64,000 bases of DNA, taken from positions 139,726,297 to 139,790,296 of the forward strand of contig NC_084793.1 of NCBI RefSeq assembly GCF_963169125.1, in the 5' to 3' direction. The notes below the pieces were generated by a model. The model worked only from the letters and a program-made list of their open reading frames with translations. It was not told the origin of the DNA and searched no databases. A program made the position numbers and the translations under genes. Source of the stretch: Humulus lupulus (Eukaryota; Streptophyta; Magnoliopsida; Rosales; Cannabaceae). Of the stretch, positions 44,968 through 56,697 are shown piece after piece. How positions within the stretch are numbered: position 1 is the stretch's first letter; every line of letters begins with the position of its first letter.

Positions 44968-46869
44968 TGTTAGGAGTATGTCCTAAAAGCATGTAAAAGA
45001 CATTTGTTATTTCGATGAATAAATAAATACAATGGTTTATTATTGTTATATTTAGATTCTTAAATTATTGTTTGAATAATTTTATAAATATCAGAAAAAT
45101 TCCATATTTATTATTGAGGATGTGATCTTGTATTAGTACGAGAGAATTAAGATCACATGAATGAATAGAAATAGTCAACAACAACAAATTGAAGTTATGA
45201 AATTCTTTAATTGGGGTTGTAAGTACGGTTTGCTGAGTATCATGTTGATACAAATAATCTAGATTCGGATTATTGATGTGGTAAGACATCTCGGTAAATG
45301 TGCTTTATATAATATGATTATATATGACATGGACCGATATGAATAAAAGTCTTTATCCAAAAACTATTTAATAATAAAGACTTGTAATTCATATCATAAA
45401 TGATGATCATTTATAGATCAACCTAAATCCTAAGTGTTCATGAACTCCTGTTCATGTTTATTAAATCTTTTGATTCATTCGTTAAGGTCTCTTCATAGAA
45501 TGAGGCTAATGACTTTTGTTTTGGAGATTTGATATCATGGATGGCTGGGAACATGTATCAACAATACAGAATCTAATCTTTCCTAACGGATTGTATATTG
45601 GTTCCCTTAAGGGTTAATTCTGGAACTGAATGATTTTGAGCTCAAATCTATAATTAGATTATAGATTAATTGTTCACTAGTGAATTAATGGAACTTAAGG
45701 AATAAGAAGAAAATTATAAATGTAATATGGTAATTCTTCCATTCTAATTTATGGACTAATTAATTAGAGGGTTGAACTATTGTAAGATGGTTATATCAAT
45801 GGACAACTTAAAATAAGATTTCTGTAAAAGTATATCTATAACATAAAGAGTTCAATTCTGAATTTATAGTGGAGAAATATCATAATTAATAAATTAACTA
45901 TTATGATTAAAGAGTTTAATTATCTAGTTTCAATTTATTGGAGCTTAATGTTATAGGTCCATGGTCCCCGAAATGGCTCAAACAAACACTGACAAAGATA
46001 AATGCAAAAATGGGCAAAATGACTTATTTGATAAGTAAGATATTTTTCTATGCGCTAAACATAATTATTGTATAATTATGTGTAATTAATTAATTATTTG
46101 ATTTAACAAAAATATAATTAATTTAGAATTAATTTATTTTTGGGATTTTTGGTATTTAAATAATAATAAAAAATTGGGAAAAATCACATGCCTTCCTTGG
46201 CATGTGGTTCACGTGTAGCACAGTGATGGTGCACTGTGCTACACGCATAAGAAGCTCATGGAAGTTTCTTAGTTCCACAATTTTAGTTATTTAAATATTA
46301 AATAAATAATGAGATATTGTAAGATGATTAAAATATTATTATTTAAACAAAATCTGATAATTTATTAGTTATTTTCAAATTGTTTAAAATAACTAATATT
46401 TTATATTTAATATATTGGATATATTAAATATAGGATATCAGTTTTTTTAGAGTGAAACTTTTCAGTGATAGAAAATATATCATGAAATCTCCCTGAGAGA
46501 AATAGAACAGTGATACAAGCATAGGTCACTGTTCTTCACAAACTTAGGTCCAAACTTTATTAGATCTCATGTATTGAGAACATCTGATAAATAGATTTTG
46601 TCTATTATTTTGTATAGCGAGCCCACACTCGTTCTTTGTGTGCGGAGAACATTTAGGAAGATCTTCGTGTGAGATCTCAAGGATTTTTGCCGTAAAAAAA
46701 TATAGCAGCAAGGAAGGACTTGAGGTAATTTTCTATTCATCTATTTGATTCAATATATATATATATGTATGTGAAGAAGTAGATCTAGAAATCTTATGGG
46801 GGTTAAATTAACAATTTTGATTGTTGTTCCACTGTGTATAATCTCTGATTTGATCTATAAAAACCAACA
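44968..46869 (+). repeat. Copia-1 3' LTR (1902 bp)
   Basis: TGTTAGGAGTATGTCC to AAAACCAACA, followed by GATAG and the rest of the copia-2 LTR. It has a single copy of the 16-base unit that is doubled in the 5' LTR. Confidence 0.93.
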
Positions 46870-46874
46870 GATAG

Positions 46875-48089
46875 ACATATTGGTAAAGGTAATTTATATA
46901 ATTATGATTATATATGACAAGACTGTGAATTAGTTTCTTTATAAACCTATTGTGTGTCATAAAGATTTAATTCATATAAAAGGAATTTACTCATTTGGTA
47001 CCCTATGTTTTTGCAAAGTATTATTTTCGTACCATCTGTTTTCAATAATGCTCAGATGATACCCTGTATTTTAAAATTATACATATTTGATACCCTAGAC
47101 TCAGATTTGATAAATAAAATTTTGTCAATATGATCAAACTATCATTAGTTGTAATTTGGAACTTACATAATTGACAACAATTTGATTAAATTGGTAAAAT
47201 TTTATTAATTAAATTTGAGTTTAGGGTACCAAATATGTACGATTTTAAAATACAGGGTACCATATGAGCATTATTGAAAATAGAGGGTAACAAAATGATA
47301 CTTTGCAAAAATACAGGGTACCAAATGGTTACCTACCCTATCTTAAAAGATGATCATTTGTAGAACAGTCTAAATCATGAGTAGTCATGAACTCCTATTC
47401 ATGTTTATTGGATATTTTGATTTATTCGTTAAGGTCTCTTAATATAATGAGGTTAGTGACTTTTGTTTTGAAGATTCAGTAGCTTGAATGGCTCGGAACA
47501 TGATTTTACAATAACAGAATTCATGACTTCATATTGGATCGAATATTGGTTCACTTAAGGGTTAATTCTGGGACTGAATAGTTTATTAAGCTCAAATCTA
47601 TAATATGATTATAGATTAATTATTCACTGGTGAATTAATGGTACTTAAGGAACAAGAGGTACATAGAAAGGTAAGCTGGTAATTCATGACCTTCTCTAAT
47701 TAAAAAACCCATAAATGGAGGACAAAACTACATAAATTGATTATATCTAAGTCTAATATTCCCCAAACTCTCTATATCTCATGTGTTGAGAACATCTAGA
47801 GAGTCTAAAATAATCAAACCAATGAATCTCATGTATCCACACACATCCTTGTGTGTTTGAGAACGACTTGGACAACTTTGGTGTGAGTCTTCGCGTGGAT
47901 AGGAAGATCGTTTGATTCTACGGAAAGACTCAAAGATTCTTGATAGGCTTCAAGAGGTATTCATATGTTCTTATTTCTTTCAATGATTTAATATATAAAT
48001 GTATGTATTGATCATGTATTAGTACTAATTATTTTTAAAACCACCACCCCTTTTCGATGCATCCCTGATTTTCTAAATTAATACCAACA
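46875..48089 (+). repeat. Copia-2 5' LTR, second part
   Basis: It continues 34503-34812 after copia-1 and ends AATACCAACA at 48089, directly before a degenerate primer site. It contains a foldback element at 46983-47343 that is absent from the copia-1 LTRs. Confidence 0.85.
46983..47343. mobile_element. Foldback MITE with long inverted repeats (about 361 bp)
   Basis: The two halves are inverted copies of each other over about 145 bases, with a short AT-rich centre. Both arms show the repeated strings TTTGGTACCCT, TTTTTGCAAAGTAT and TTTCAATAATGCTCA. TAAAAG flanks both sides (46977-46982 and 47344-47349) and may be part of a longer, mutated target duplication. It has no coding capacity. It sits in the copia-2 LTR and interrupts the segment ATTCATAT...GATGATCATT that is continuous in copia-1. 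Confidence 0.75.
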
Positions 48090-50155
48090 ATTGGTACTAG
48101 AGCGGTCTACATATATGAATACATTAAATGATGCGTAGGTTGCTTGTATTTTTTTATATGTATGATGATATGTATATTGAAAAGATGGTTTTGTTTTATG
48201 AATGTGTTGTTGAATGATGAATCATTAATTGTATGGTACTATTGGGTTAGGAATTGAATTTTAGTTTTCTTAGATCTTGTTTAAACCATTTTGGGGCATA
48301 TGAATTTTTGTAATTTTATTTTAGAAATACTGTTGTAAAAATTCTAGTCACAAGGAGAAAAGAAAAAGACCTCAGCCATCTACCAAAGGCACATGGCCCG
48401 ATCCCTATGCGCCCCACGACCAGCACCCTTCGACTAACGTACAACACCCCAAGGCCCCATGGCCCAACGCCCCACGGCCTAAGCGCCCTCGGCCCAGCGC
48501 CACACGGCATCAGTGTCCCTCGAGTCTGAAACCCCTTGGCCTTAATGCCCAAAGCCACTCACGCCTAGCGCTCTTTGGCCCAGCACCCCATGGCCTCATG
48601 CCCAACACTCCTCGGCCCAAGCCCCAACTCGAGCCCCCTACGTGCTGCACCTGTATATGATACCCTTTTTTGCCGACCCTAGCTTGAGCACTAAGCTAGG
48701 TGCTCAACAAATTCCCTATAATTTAGCTAACTATCTTTTATTTAATTGTTTGAATTTGAAAAATTAATTATCTTATTTTATTTTTATTAGAAAAATAAAA
48801 TATTGTTTAGTTTGTTAAGATTTTAAAGATCTTAAGTTTAAATAATTATTTGAATTATTTAAATTCAACTAAATTAAAAAGATAATAAATGTTTATTTAA
48901 TTATAAATTATTTTCAATTACATAAATTAATTGGAAAATTAGTTTCTAATTAATTATGGGCCTTATAAATTACTAAAGATTACGAAGATGGGCCTAAGAG
49001 AAGAAGAATCAAATTAGAGTTTTGTAATCGCCAAGAAGCCCACTTTATAATATTTTAATTTCTATTTTTTGAAGGATTGTAAATTTTGAAATACCCAATA
49101 GCTACTCAGTTCATCATTTATTGTATCTGTTTAAATAAATATTAATTAATGTTGATTGATAACATGATTATGCATTAGTCCATTACATGCCATACATGAA
49201 ACCCCACACAGTTTTAATTAATCATGCATCTCATCTGTAGAAACATGATTATCTAAGATTATCATATATGTTTATATGATTTGTTTTAGTGAAACCAATT
49301 GCATGTAAACTACTAAGTCTTAATCTAGTTAAAAGTTTGTAATTCACATCATAATAAAGGCAATGGTCAAAATAGGCTTTTTAGGATAACCAACTTTATT
49401 TAAAAAGTGTTTTAGTAAAGTTCGATGGATGTAATGGGTGATTATTCTAGATCACTTTAATTATAGAAACAAACTCTTTTGTAATTGTATGATTTTATAA
49501 TTAATGTGATGCAACATCCGTAGGGTTATAAATGAAGTAGTAGTTAATTTGGAACTAATTTATTAGTTTAATAAACATATACATTCTAAAATAGTGAGTG
49601 GGAGAAGGTTGACATCTCAATGTGACTTATGGTCTCCATTATTAGTACAATACCGTGAAATATGATTAGGCCCTCAAGGCGGCTTGTTTCCGTCCTCCTA
49701 AGGAAGGTTTCTAGTCATATTAATATTAAGGTTGACTTCTTACAAAGACAGGAAAGAAAGATGTACTTTTAGATTTGATCGGCCCTAAGGCAGCACTCTC
49801 TAAGTTAAGTCATAAATTCTAAAATATTGGGTTACACTCACAAAGATACAATTAAGCTTTTGTAATGGATAATTGTATCTTGACCAAATAAGGGGTACTT
49901 TATTTTAAATGGGAAAATATGAGTTATTTTGAGTTTTAAATAATAAAGATAAGATTGTCTTATAGACTGTTTGAAATTAACTTGACCGACCCTAAGGCGT
50001 CACTTTAATTGTCGGGTAATTTTATCGTGGAATAATGTATGATAAGTTTATGTATTTTAATTATTTCATTCATGCATCATGTTTACTTTCCAAAAAGTAA
50101 TTGATATTTATCTCAAATATAATGAATCTTGTATCTTTTATTTTTAGTAAGAAAA
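48090..50155 (+). other. Primer site and leader of copia-2
   Basis: TGGTACTAGAGC at 48092-48103 is a degenerate Met-tRNA primer site. The leader resembles that of copia-1, including the blocks GTGAGTGGGAGA...TTGA, TGGTCTCCATTATTA and GGGTTACACTCACAAAG. It also has two CCCTAAGGCGGCA-type motifs (49777-49796 and 49984-50003). The proline-coding GC-rich stretch near 48410-48660 is non-coding leader with CGGCCCA-rich repeats. Confidence 0.7.
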
Positions 50156-50468
50156 ATGTTACCGCCTAATACCTTTCCTATTATTTATCCAATCATGCAT
50201 AAAAAGATTCGTGAGCATATAAGAGGTATAAAACTCACTGAATAAGATAAAGGAGGATGAATAAATGAAACTATGTTCGTTTTTCTTGCTAAAAACCTTT
50301 AAAATATTTTTAATGAAAGGCGACCTCCTCCTATGTCATCAATGGATGCAAGGAAAGAGGAACATGAGAAATATTCTCATTGGATGAGATCAAATCACAT
50401 GGAAAGATATTATATTCTTAGTACCATGGAGGACATGCTGAGAAAGAAAGTACAAAAGCATTACATAT
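50156..50468 (+). pseudogene. gag: Copia-2 gag fragment
   Basis: An ATG in the position of the copia-1 gag start is followed by frames broken at once. Around 50350-50460 the sequence reads EEHEKYSHWMRSNHMERYYI, then LSTMEDMLRKK, a copia gag-like helix region. It stops at CATAT, where the gag-protease element inserted. It continues briefly after 56698. Confidence 0.55.
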
Positions 50469-51700
50469 TGTGGATGCTCAATATTCCACGCTTATAAAAG
50501 ACCCAAAGAACACACTTAGACCCCCAAACGCCTACACTCTCGTTGGGTCCTCGGGTCGTCGCCCTCTCACGGGGCCATCAGACGCGCCCATACGCGAGGC
50601 CGTCATGCGCGCACGCCCCAAGCGAGGCCATCAGGCGCGCCCATACGCGAGGCCGTCATGCGCGCGCGCCCTCAGCGAGGCCATCAGGCGCGCGCCCCCA
50701 GCGAGGCCCTCATGCGTGTGCGCCCCCAGCGAGGCCCTCATGCACGCGCCCCCAGCGAGGCCCTCATGCGCGCGCGCCCCCAGCAAGGCCGTCATGCGCA
50801 CGCGCCCCCAGCAAGGCCATCAGGCGTGCGCCCCCAGCGAGGCCCTCATACGCGTGCGCCCCTAGCGAGGCCGTCATGCGCGCGCGCCCCCAGCGAGGCC
50901 CTCATGTGCGTGCGCCCCCAGCGAGGCCCTCATGCGCGCACCCCCAGCGAGGCCCTCATGCGCACGCGCCCCCAGCGAGGCCATCTTGCGCGCGCGCCCC
51001 CGCGAGGCCCTTGGGCCGTCATCTTCTCGGGAGGCCGTTGCACCATCACGTCACAAGTCTGTATCCGTACCGCAAGGAGACAAGTCTAGCTAGGCCCCTC
51101 GCCACTAGGAGCCTTGCAAGGCACGGCAAGTGCATGGGTCATTACTGCCTCGCATCTACGCCTTGCAAAGGAGGGCCACATGGCATTGATCTCATGAGGT
51201 ACGGAGTCCACTGATGAACTGAAAGGAGTTAGAGTACGGACATAGTACCCACGTCAGATAAGTAGTGGAGGTACGAACGAAGTACCTTCCGTTGTCCTCA
51301 CCAGCCACTCCTCTGACACCCGTACCAGGCAGGTAGTGGAAGCATGACCAGGTACAGAAGGTGAGGTGCTCCCATGATCTCTGACCTTGTACCAGAGCCG
51401 ACACCACTACCCCTGGAACCACTCTCCTATTAGTGTACTCGTGTATCATCTGGTCCCATGGACCACCATGTACCCAGGGCCATTAGAGCCTACTATATAA
51501 TGAACTCTAACTCCACCTGAAGGGGGGTTGGAAAATTGACTGTAGCAGATGCTTGAGAGTGAATGAAAGATTGATTTCTCCATTGTTATTCTGTCATTGT
51601 TCTTGAGTTATTACTTACATTTCTACAGCATTTTTATTGACGATCCTTACTTGATAATTTTTTCCAACTTAACTTAGTTGACGAGTTCTCACCGTCAACA
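50469..51700 (+). repeat. 5' LTR of the gag-protease element (1232 bp)
   Basis: TGTGGATGCTC to CACCGTCAACA. A TATATAA box lies at 51494-51500, about 200 bases before the end. It contains an expanded GC-rich 27-bp array. Confidence 0.92.
50594..51009 (+). repeat. 27-bp GC-rich tandem array, expanded (about 16 units)
   Basis: Units of CAGCGAGGCCCTCATGCGCG type recur about every 27 bases. I count 16 AGGCC-centred units. The array is rich in CGCGCG alternation. The unit length is a multiple of three, so all plus-strand frames stay open and give false proline/alanine-rich proteins. Confidence 0.9.
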
Positions 51701-51703
51701 GTT

Positions 51704-51721
51704 TGGCGCCGTCTGTGGGAA
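51704..51721 (+). promoter_or_regulatory. Primer binding site of the gag-protease element
   Basis: TGGCGCCGTCTGTGGGAA begins three bases after the LTR. Its first nine bases match the 3' end of Asp tRNA; the rest matches less well, so the exact tRNA is uncertain. Confidence 0.7.
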
Positions 51722-51845
51722 CGTTAGTTTCAAGCTACTGTTCCACCATTGTTTCCGGCAAGAAGAAATGCCAAGACATTCAAAGCGACTCAGGGAGCCA
51801 TGAGAGGTAGAGGTTCACCTGAACGGAGTCCAGCTGAAGGCCTCC

Positions 51846-54324
51846 ATGAAGGACGCTTCTCCACCCAGAGACGTGGAGCCCCCGAAGGACCCTGAGGTTC
51901 ACAGAGGTGATAGAGTGGCCTCCTCATCGGCCGCTCCACCTGGAGAAAGTCCTCCAAGAGCACCACCGGGAAATGCTAATGATTTCCCTCTCCCAAAACC
52001 ACCACAGGTACTGAACTCCGGCCGGCAGGACCCGGGCCCCTCTACCCATAGGCATGATAAGCATCCCCGGGTCCATTCCGTGAGCTCGAGTTCGAAATCT
52101 TGGTTTTATGAAGAGGAAATACGTGAGCTCCACCGTAAGAACCAAAGGTTGGAGACCACCTTGGAGAACATGCAAGAGATCCTGAATGGCCTGCTGCAGG
52201 GTAAATCGAGCGTGACCTTGCCTAAGAGGAAGGAGAAAGGCCAGGATGGGGTGGAAACCACCGTACCAGTAGATGATGGGAGGACCCGACACTCTACCAG
52301 TAACACCCCCCGAGCGAAGCAACGCGAACACCCTGAACCACCTAAGCAGGCCCAGAAACCAGCGCCAAGGACCAACGCTGCCCCTCGCAACGATGACGAG
52401 GTCACCTCGAAAAAAGCACCTTCGGATTTACGGGAGGAGCTTAATAAAAAGAGGGTGGGCAAAGGGACCACGCCCCCTATGGCGCCTCGGGAGGGCAAGG
52501 GAAAGGCGGATCTTAGCCCGTCCGCTTTGAGGGACACTCTAAGCAAGAGGAGGCAGGACTTGTTCACGGAGATGAGGAGCCTGCGAAGCAAGATCATCAC
52601 CGCATCAGGTGGCCAAGTCTTTGTGGAAGAATTCGACCATGAGTCGCCCTTTGTGAGGGAAATTCAGGTGATCCCACTCCCTGCCAACTTTAAGGAGCCC
52701 AATATGACCCCCTACGAAGGAAACACGGATCCAAAATATCATCTAGATACATTTAATGGCTTGATGAAGCTGAGGGGAATTGGCTGCGGGGCGCGATGTC
52801 ACTACTTCGCTGTCACCTTAAGAGGATCTGCCTACAAATGGTTCAGGAGGCTTAGACCGGGGTCCATCCGATCTTGGCAGCAACTTTCTAATGAATTCCT
52901 CCAGCAGTACCACGCCATGCGAGATTACACAATGCCAGGCACCAGCCTCCCCAATGTGAAACAAGGAGAAAATGAGAGTTTGAAGAGCTATATCCACCGG
53001 TTAAATATGGAGGCGGCTAAGGTAGGGAGCCTGACCCGCCGAGAGCTGAAAAATGGCCATCACCGCTGGAGTACGCCCAGGGAGCAAGTTATGGGATAAC
53101 ATGCTCAAGAGAGAGGTCACAGACTTGGATGATTTCTACGAGCGGGCTCAAAAGTACATTCGCATGGAGGATGGTCACGAGAACCTTAAAGCTAGAAAAG
53201 ACCCATCGCCCCCGAAACCTTCTGTCTAGGAAAACCAAAGCAGTGCCAAGAAGAAGGGTGTATATGAGGGAGCGAGGGATGATCGACCCCGGAAGCACCA
53301 ACGCTCTGGCGAGCGCATACAGACCCCCTACACCTTTTACACAGACCTCACCCATGCGAGAGAGGAGATTTTCGTTACGAACGAAAACCGGGTCCCTTTT
53401 AAAAGGCCCCCGCCAATAAAAAAGGATCGGTCTAAAAGAGACCTGGGCAAGTATTGCCAATATCACAAGGATATTGGCCACACCACCGCGGAGTGCAACC
53501 ATTTGATGGTGGAAATCGAGGAGCTCATCCGCCGGGGACACTTGGGAAGATATGTGCGCAAGGAGAACCAAAGGCCAGGAGAAGGAGGGTCCCCTCCGCG
53601 GGCACGAGGGGTGGCCCCAGAAGTGCAGGGAGAGGTCAGGACCATATTTGGAGGACCAGGAGTTGGAGACAATTCAAGGAAGGGGCGAGACAAGTACGCC
53701 AAGGAGGCCAGACGAAGTCCACCACCTTGCGTTTTAAGTTTGGAGTAGCACCCCCCGAAGAGCTTCAAAGGCGAGAATGACTCAATAACTTTCACTGAGG
53801 AAGATGCACAGGGGGTGCGTTTCCCTCATAATGACCCCCTGGTGCTAATTGCTCAGCTTGCTAACATGAGGGTACGTCGGGTCATGGTGGATAACGGGAG
53901 CTCTGTGGACATTTTGTATCGACCAGCGCTGGAAAAGATGGGATTGAGCCTCCGTCACCTAAAACCTTGCACTACGACTTTGTATGGGTTTACGGGATAT
54001 TCGATGCAACCCCTAAGGACAATCGAATTAGCCCTCACCATGGGGGAGCAACCCAAGCAAATCACTGTAATGGCAAACTTTGTCGTGGTGGAATGCACCT
54101 CAGCCTTCAATGCGATATTGGGGAGACCCTCTCTGAGAGAATTGAAGGCGATAACTTCTGTCTATCACCTAGCTATGAAATTCCCAACCCCGGGGGGAAT
54201 AGCATGCGTGGAAGGGGAGCAGAAGGAAGCGAGGGAATGCTATAACATGTCCCTCCGCGCAGCCACCAAACCATCTATACCAATGACAATGGCTGTGTAT
54301 GAAGGAGTGACCCACACAAGTTAG
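51846..54324 (+). pseudogene. gag: gag-protease gene of the non-autonomous element
   Basis: The frame opens MKDASPPRDVEPPKDP. After a Pro/Arg/Lys-rich head come a short coiled coil (REELNKKRVGKG region; EEEIRELHRKNQRLETTLEN near 52110) and the gag core at about 52630-53060 (NMTPYEGNTDPKYHLDTFNG, GSAYKWFRRLRPGSIRSW). A frameshift near 53045 and TAG at 53227-53229 follow. The zinc-knuckle-like segment YCQYHKDIGHTTAECNHL is at 53452-53505, and TAG occurs at 53746-53748. The protease domain (53815-54324) has VMVDNGSSVDILY with its catalytic Asp, and AFNAILGRPSL. Nothing pol-like follows. Confidence 0.88.
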
Positions 54325-54649
54325 ATCCGCACAAGATTGGACCCACGAGTTACGAAGCCTCTCGAGAGGTGCTACCAGCAAGGCTTCGACTCTCAGTGCC
54401 AAAAGAACCTATGTTTAGTTTGTTCCTCGTTGTTTTAGCTTAAGTAAGTAAGAATCAAAGAGGCTACCTAGGTAACCTCCTAATTAGATGTAACCCCCTT
54501 TTTATTTACAAAGTTGGCTGTAAACCGCGTGCTATGAATGAAATTGTTTGCAACTTCATGTGTTATTTTTCTTCGCTGCGCGAGCATTAGCCAAAGTGCC
54601 TGCTGAAATAAATTTCACCAAACACTTGGGGGGCAGGACAGGAGGCAAA

Positions 54650-54870
54650 AACATGCAGCTAGCAAGGGGAACCTAAAAGGGGCTCCTAAAAAGGACCCTC
54701 TAATGGAGGATCCTAAAAAGGACCCCTTGCCCTCCTAAAAAGGAGACCCCTAAAAGGGACCCTCTACCAAGAGGATCCTAAAAAATGACCCTCCATCAGG
54801 AGGATCCAAAAGGGACCATGACCCTAAAAAGGACCCTTTAACGGGAATCCCAAAGGGACCCCCTATATCA
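54650..54870 (+). repeat. Irregular short repeats of CTAAAAAGGACCC type
   Basis: About ten copies of CCTAAAAAGGACCC or close variants, spaced 15-25 bases apart, with AAGGAC and GGATCC strings between them. Confidence 0.75.
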
Positions 54871-54974
54871 AGGCCTTAAGCGAAGTCCTTACAAGGCATC
54901 TCCTGGGATCACAAGGATTAGCTACCCTTGTGAACATCAAGGAGGCCATAGGGACTTACGAAAAATATATGGTA

Positions 54975-55110
54975 ACGACAATAATAAGTTTAGAGCGGCC
55001 ACCAAGCCGTCTAGCCAATAATAAGTATAGAGTGGCCACCAAGTCGTCTAGCCAATATATGGTAACGACAATAATAAGTCTAGAGCGGCCACCAAGCCGC
55101 CTAGCCAAAA
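54975..55110 (+). repeat. Three copies of a ~40-bp repeat
   Basis: AATAATAAGTCTAGAGCGGC followed by CACCAAGCCGTCTAGCCAA occurs three times (from about 54979, 55018 and 55069). ATATATGGTAACGAC precedes the first and third copies. Confidence 0.8.
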
Positions 55111-55745
55111 AGGGTCCCAAAAGAGACCCTTGCAAAAATAGTACTATGAATAATGACAAGAAGGACGCTTCTCGCCAAAAACAATAAGCGCGCGCAAGAA
55201 TATATAAAAGGATAGCTAGGACCCAAGGGGTCAAAATATCCTTATAAAAGTAATCAAGAGGCACCAAAAGAGGTCCCAGTGAACCCTTTCACATGAGTTC
55301 CGAAGGACCTCCAGCCAGGTAAATAAAAGAGGGGAACCAACCAAACCCCATCATACAGGCTCAAAAGGGCCTCGAATGCAGTAGAATAAAAGATAAATAG
55401 CAACACATGTATATATACATTGAAAAAGAAAATATACCTCAAGCAGATAAAATGGAGCGTTGTCGAGGTCGAAAGGAGGTCGAGGGCCAAAAGCACCAAA
55501 TGGTCGAATTTATGCGTCTGCAAAAATAGACCAAAAGGATGTGTTAGCCTCCAAATAGATACCCCAAGAAATTAGCCCATACTTAAAAAAAAAAAAAAAA
55601 ACTAAGCTAATTTCTTGAAGGGAGTATGGGTCTAGATACCCCTAAGCTAAGGAAGTGAGGTGTACATAATGAGCCTTGCATGAGGGCCTATTTATAAGAA
55701 TCAAGGAGAATAGTCTACAAGAGCACCTAAAGGTCCTCTCCTAGA

Positions 55746-55757
55746 CTGGGGGGCAAG
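55746..55757 (+). promoter_or_regulatory. Polypurine tract of the gag-protease element
   Basis: CTGGGGGGCAAG abuts the TGTGGATGC start of the 3' LTR. It is very like the tract of the Tat element at 6718-6731. Confidence 0.8.
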
Positions 55758-56692
55758 TGTGGATGCTCAATATTCCACGCTTATAAAAGACCCAAAGAAC
55801 GCACTTAGACCCCCATACGCCTACACTCTCGTTGGGTCCTCAGGTCGTCGCCCTCTCGCGGGGCCATCAGACGCGCCCATACGCGAGGCCGTCATGCGCG
55901 CGCGCCCCAAGCGAGGCCCTCATGCGCGTGCGCCCCTAGCGAGGCCGTCATGCGCGCGCTCCCCCAGCGAGGCCATCTTGCGCGCGCGCCCCCGCGAGGC
56001 CCTTGGGCCGTCATCTTCTCGGGAGGCCGTTGCACCATCACGTCACGAGTCTGGATCCGTACCGCAAAGAGACAAGTCTAGCTAGGCCCCTCGCCACTAG
56101 GAGCCTTGCAAGGCACGGCAAGTGCATGGGTCATTACCGCCTCGCATCTATGCCTTGCAAAGGAGGGCCACATGGCATTGATCTCATGAGGTACGGAGTC
56201 CACTGATGAATTGAAAGGAGTTAGAGTACGGGCATAGTACCCACGTCAGATAAGTAGTGGAGGTACGAACGAAGTACCTTCCGTTGTCCTCACCAGCCAC
56301 TCCTCTGACACCCGTACCAGGCAGGTAGTGGAAGCATGACCAGGTACAGAAGGTGAGGTGCTCCCATGATCTCTGACCTTGTACCAGAGCCGACACCACT
56401 ACCCCTGGAACCACTCTCCTATAAGTGTACTCGTGTATCATCTGGTCCCATGGACCACCATGTACCCAGGGCCATTAGAGCCTACTATATAATGAACTCT
56501 AACTCCACCTGAAGGGGGGTTGGAAAATTGATTGTAGCAGATGCTTGAGAGTGAATGAAAGATTGATTTCTCCATTGTTATTCTGTCATTGTTCTTGAGT
56601 TATTACTTACATTTCTACAGTATTTTTATTGACGATCCTTACTTGATAATTTTTTCCAACTTAACTTAGTTGACAAGTTCTCACCGTCAACA
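55758..56692 (+). repeat. 3' LTR of the gag-protease element (935 bp)
   Basis: TGTGGATGCTC to CACCGTCAACA, with a TATATAA box at 56487-56493. Its GC-rich array (about 55884-56001) has only five AGGCC units against 16 in the 5' LTR. The 297-bp length difference equals eleven 27-bp units. Confidence 0.92.
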
Positions 56693-56697
56693 CATAT

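Larger units (their letters stand above)
34813..46869 (+). mobile_element. Copia-1: full-length Ty1/copia element, TSD GATAG
   Basis: Two LTRs of about 1.9 kb (34813-36726 and 44968-46869) flank a Met-tRNA primer site, a long leader, a gag-pol region and a polypurine tract. GATAG is exact at 34808-34812 and 46870-46874. By eye the LTRs differ at roughly 2-3 bases per hundred, so the insertion is fairly recent. gag-pol stays almost entirely in one frame but has several stop codons and one or two frameshifts. A Tekay solo LTR of 2380 bp sits in pol. The RT sequence resembles the Tork/Angela group, but that assignment is tentative. Confidence 0.93.
54325..55745 (+). other. Non-coding 3' region of the gag-protease element
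   Basis: It replaces the RT to integrase part of an autonomous element. It contains two tandem-repeat zones, annotated separately, and a run of 17 adenines near 55586-55602. A minus-strand frame at 55523-55254 has no recognisable domain. Confidence 0.7.
50469..56692 (+). mobile_element. Non-autonomous gypsy element with gag and protease only, TSD CATAT
   Basis: Two LTRs (50469-51700, 1232 bp; 55758-56692, 935 bp) flank a TGGCGCCGT-type primer site, a gag-protease gene, 1.4 kb of non-coding repeats and a polypurine tract. CATAT is exact at 50464-50468 and 56693-56697. The protease and gag zinc region are Tat-like. No RT, RNase H or integrase sequence is present, so it must rely on a partner element. 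The LTRs differ by about 2% outside the array, mostly by transitions. The length difference comes from a 27-bp array in the LTR. Confidence 0.9.

Noticed and set aside
48316..48558. Gly/Arg-rich minus-strand frame of 80 codons
   Set aside because: It falls in the copia-2 leader, over GGCCCA-rich simple sequence.
50470..51214. Three overlapping long open frames with Pro/Ala/Arg/Cys-rich repeats
   Set aside because: They lie in the LTR and exist only because the tandem unit is 27 bp, a multiple of three without stops. The frames shrink in the 3' LTR.
51924..52600. Minus-strand frames of 135 and 164 codons
   Set aside because: They are opposite-strand shadows of the gag gene.
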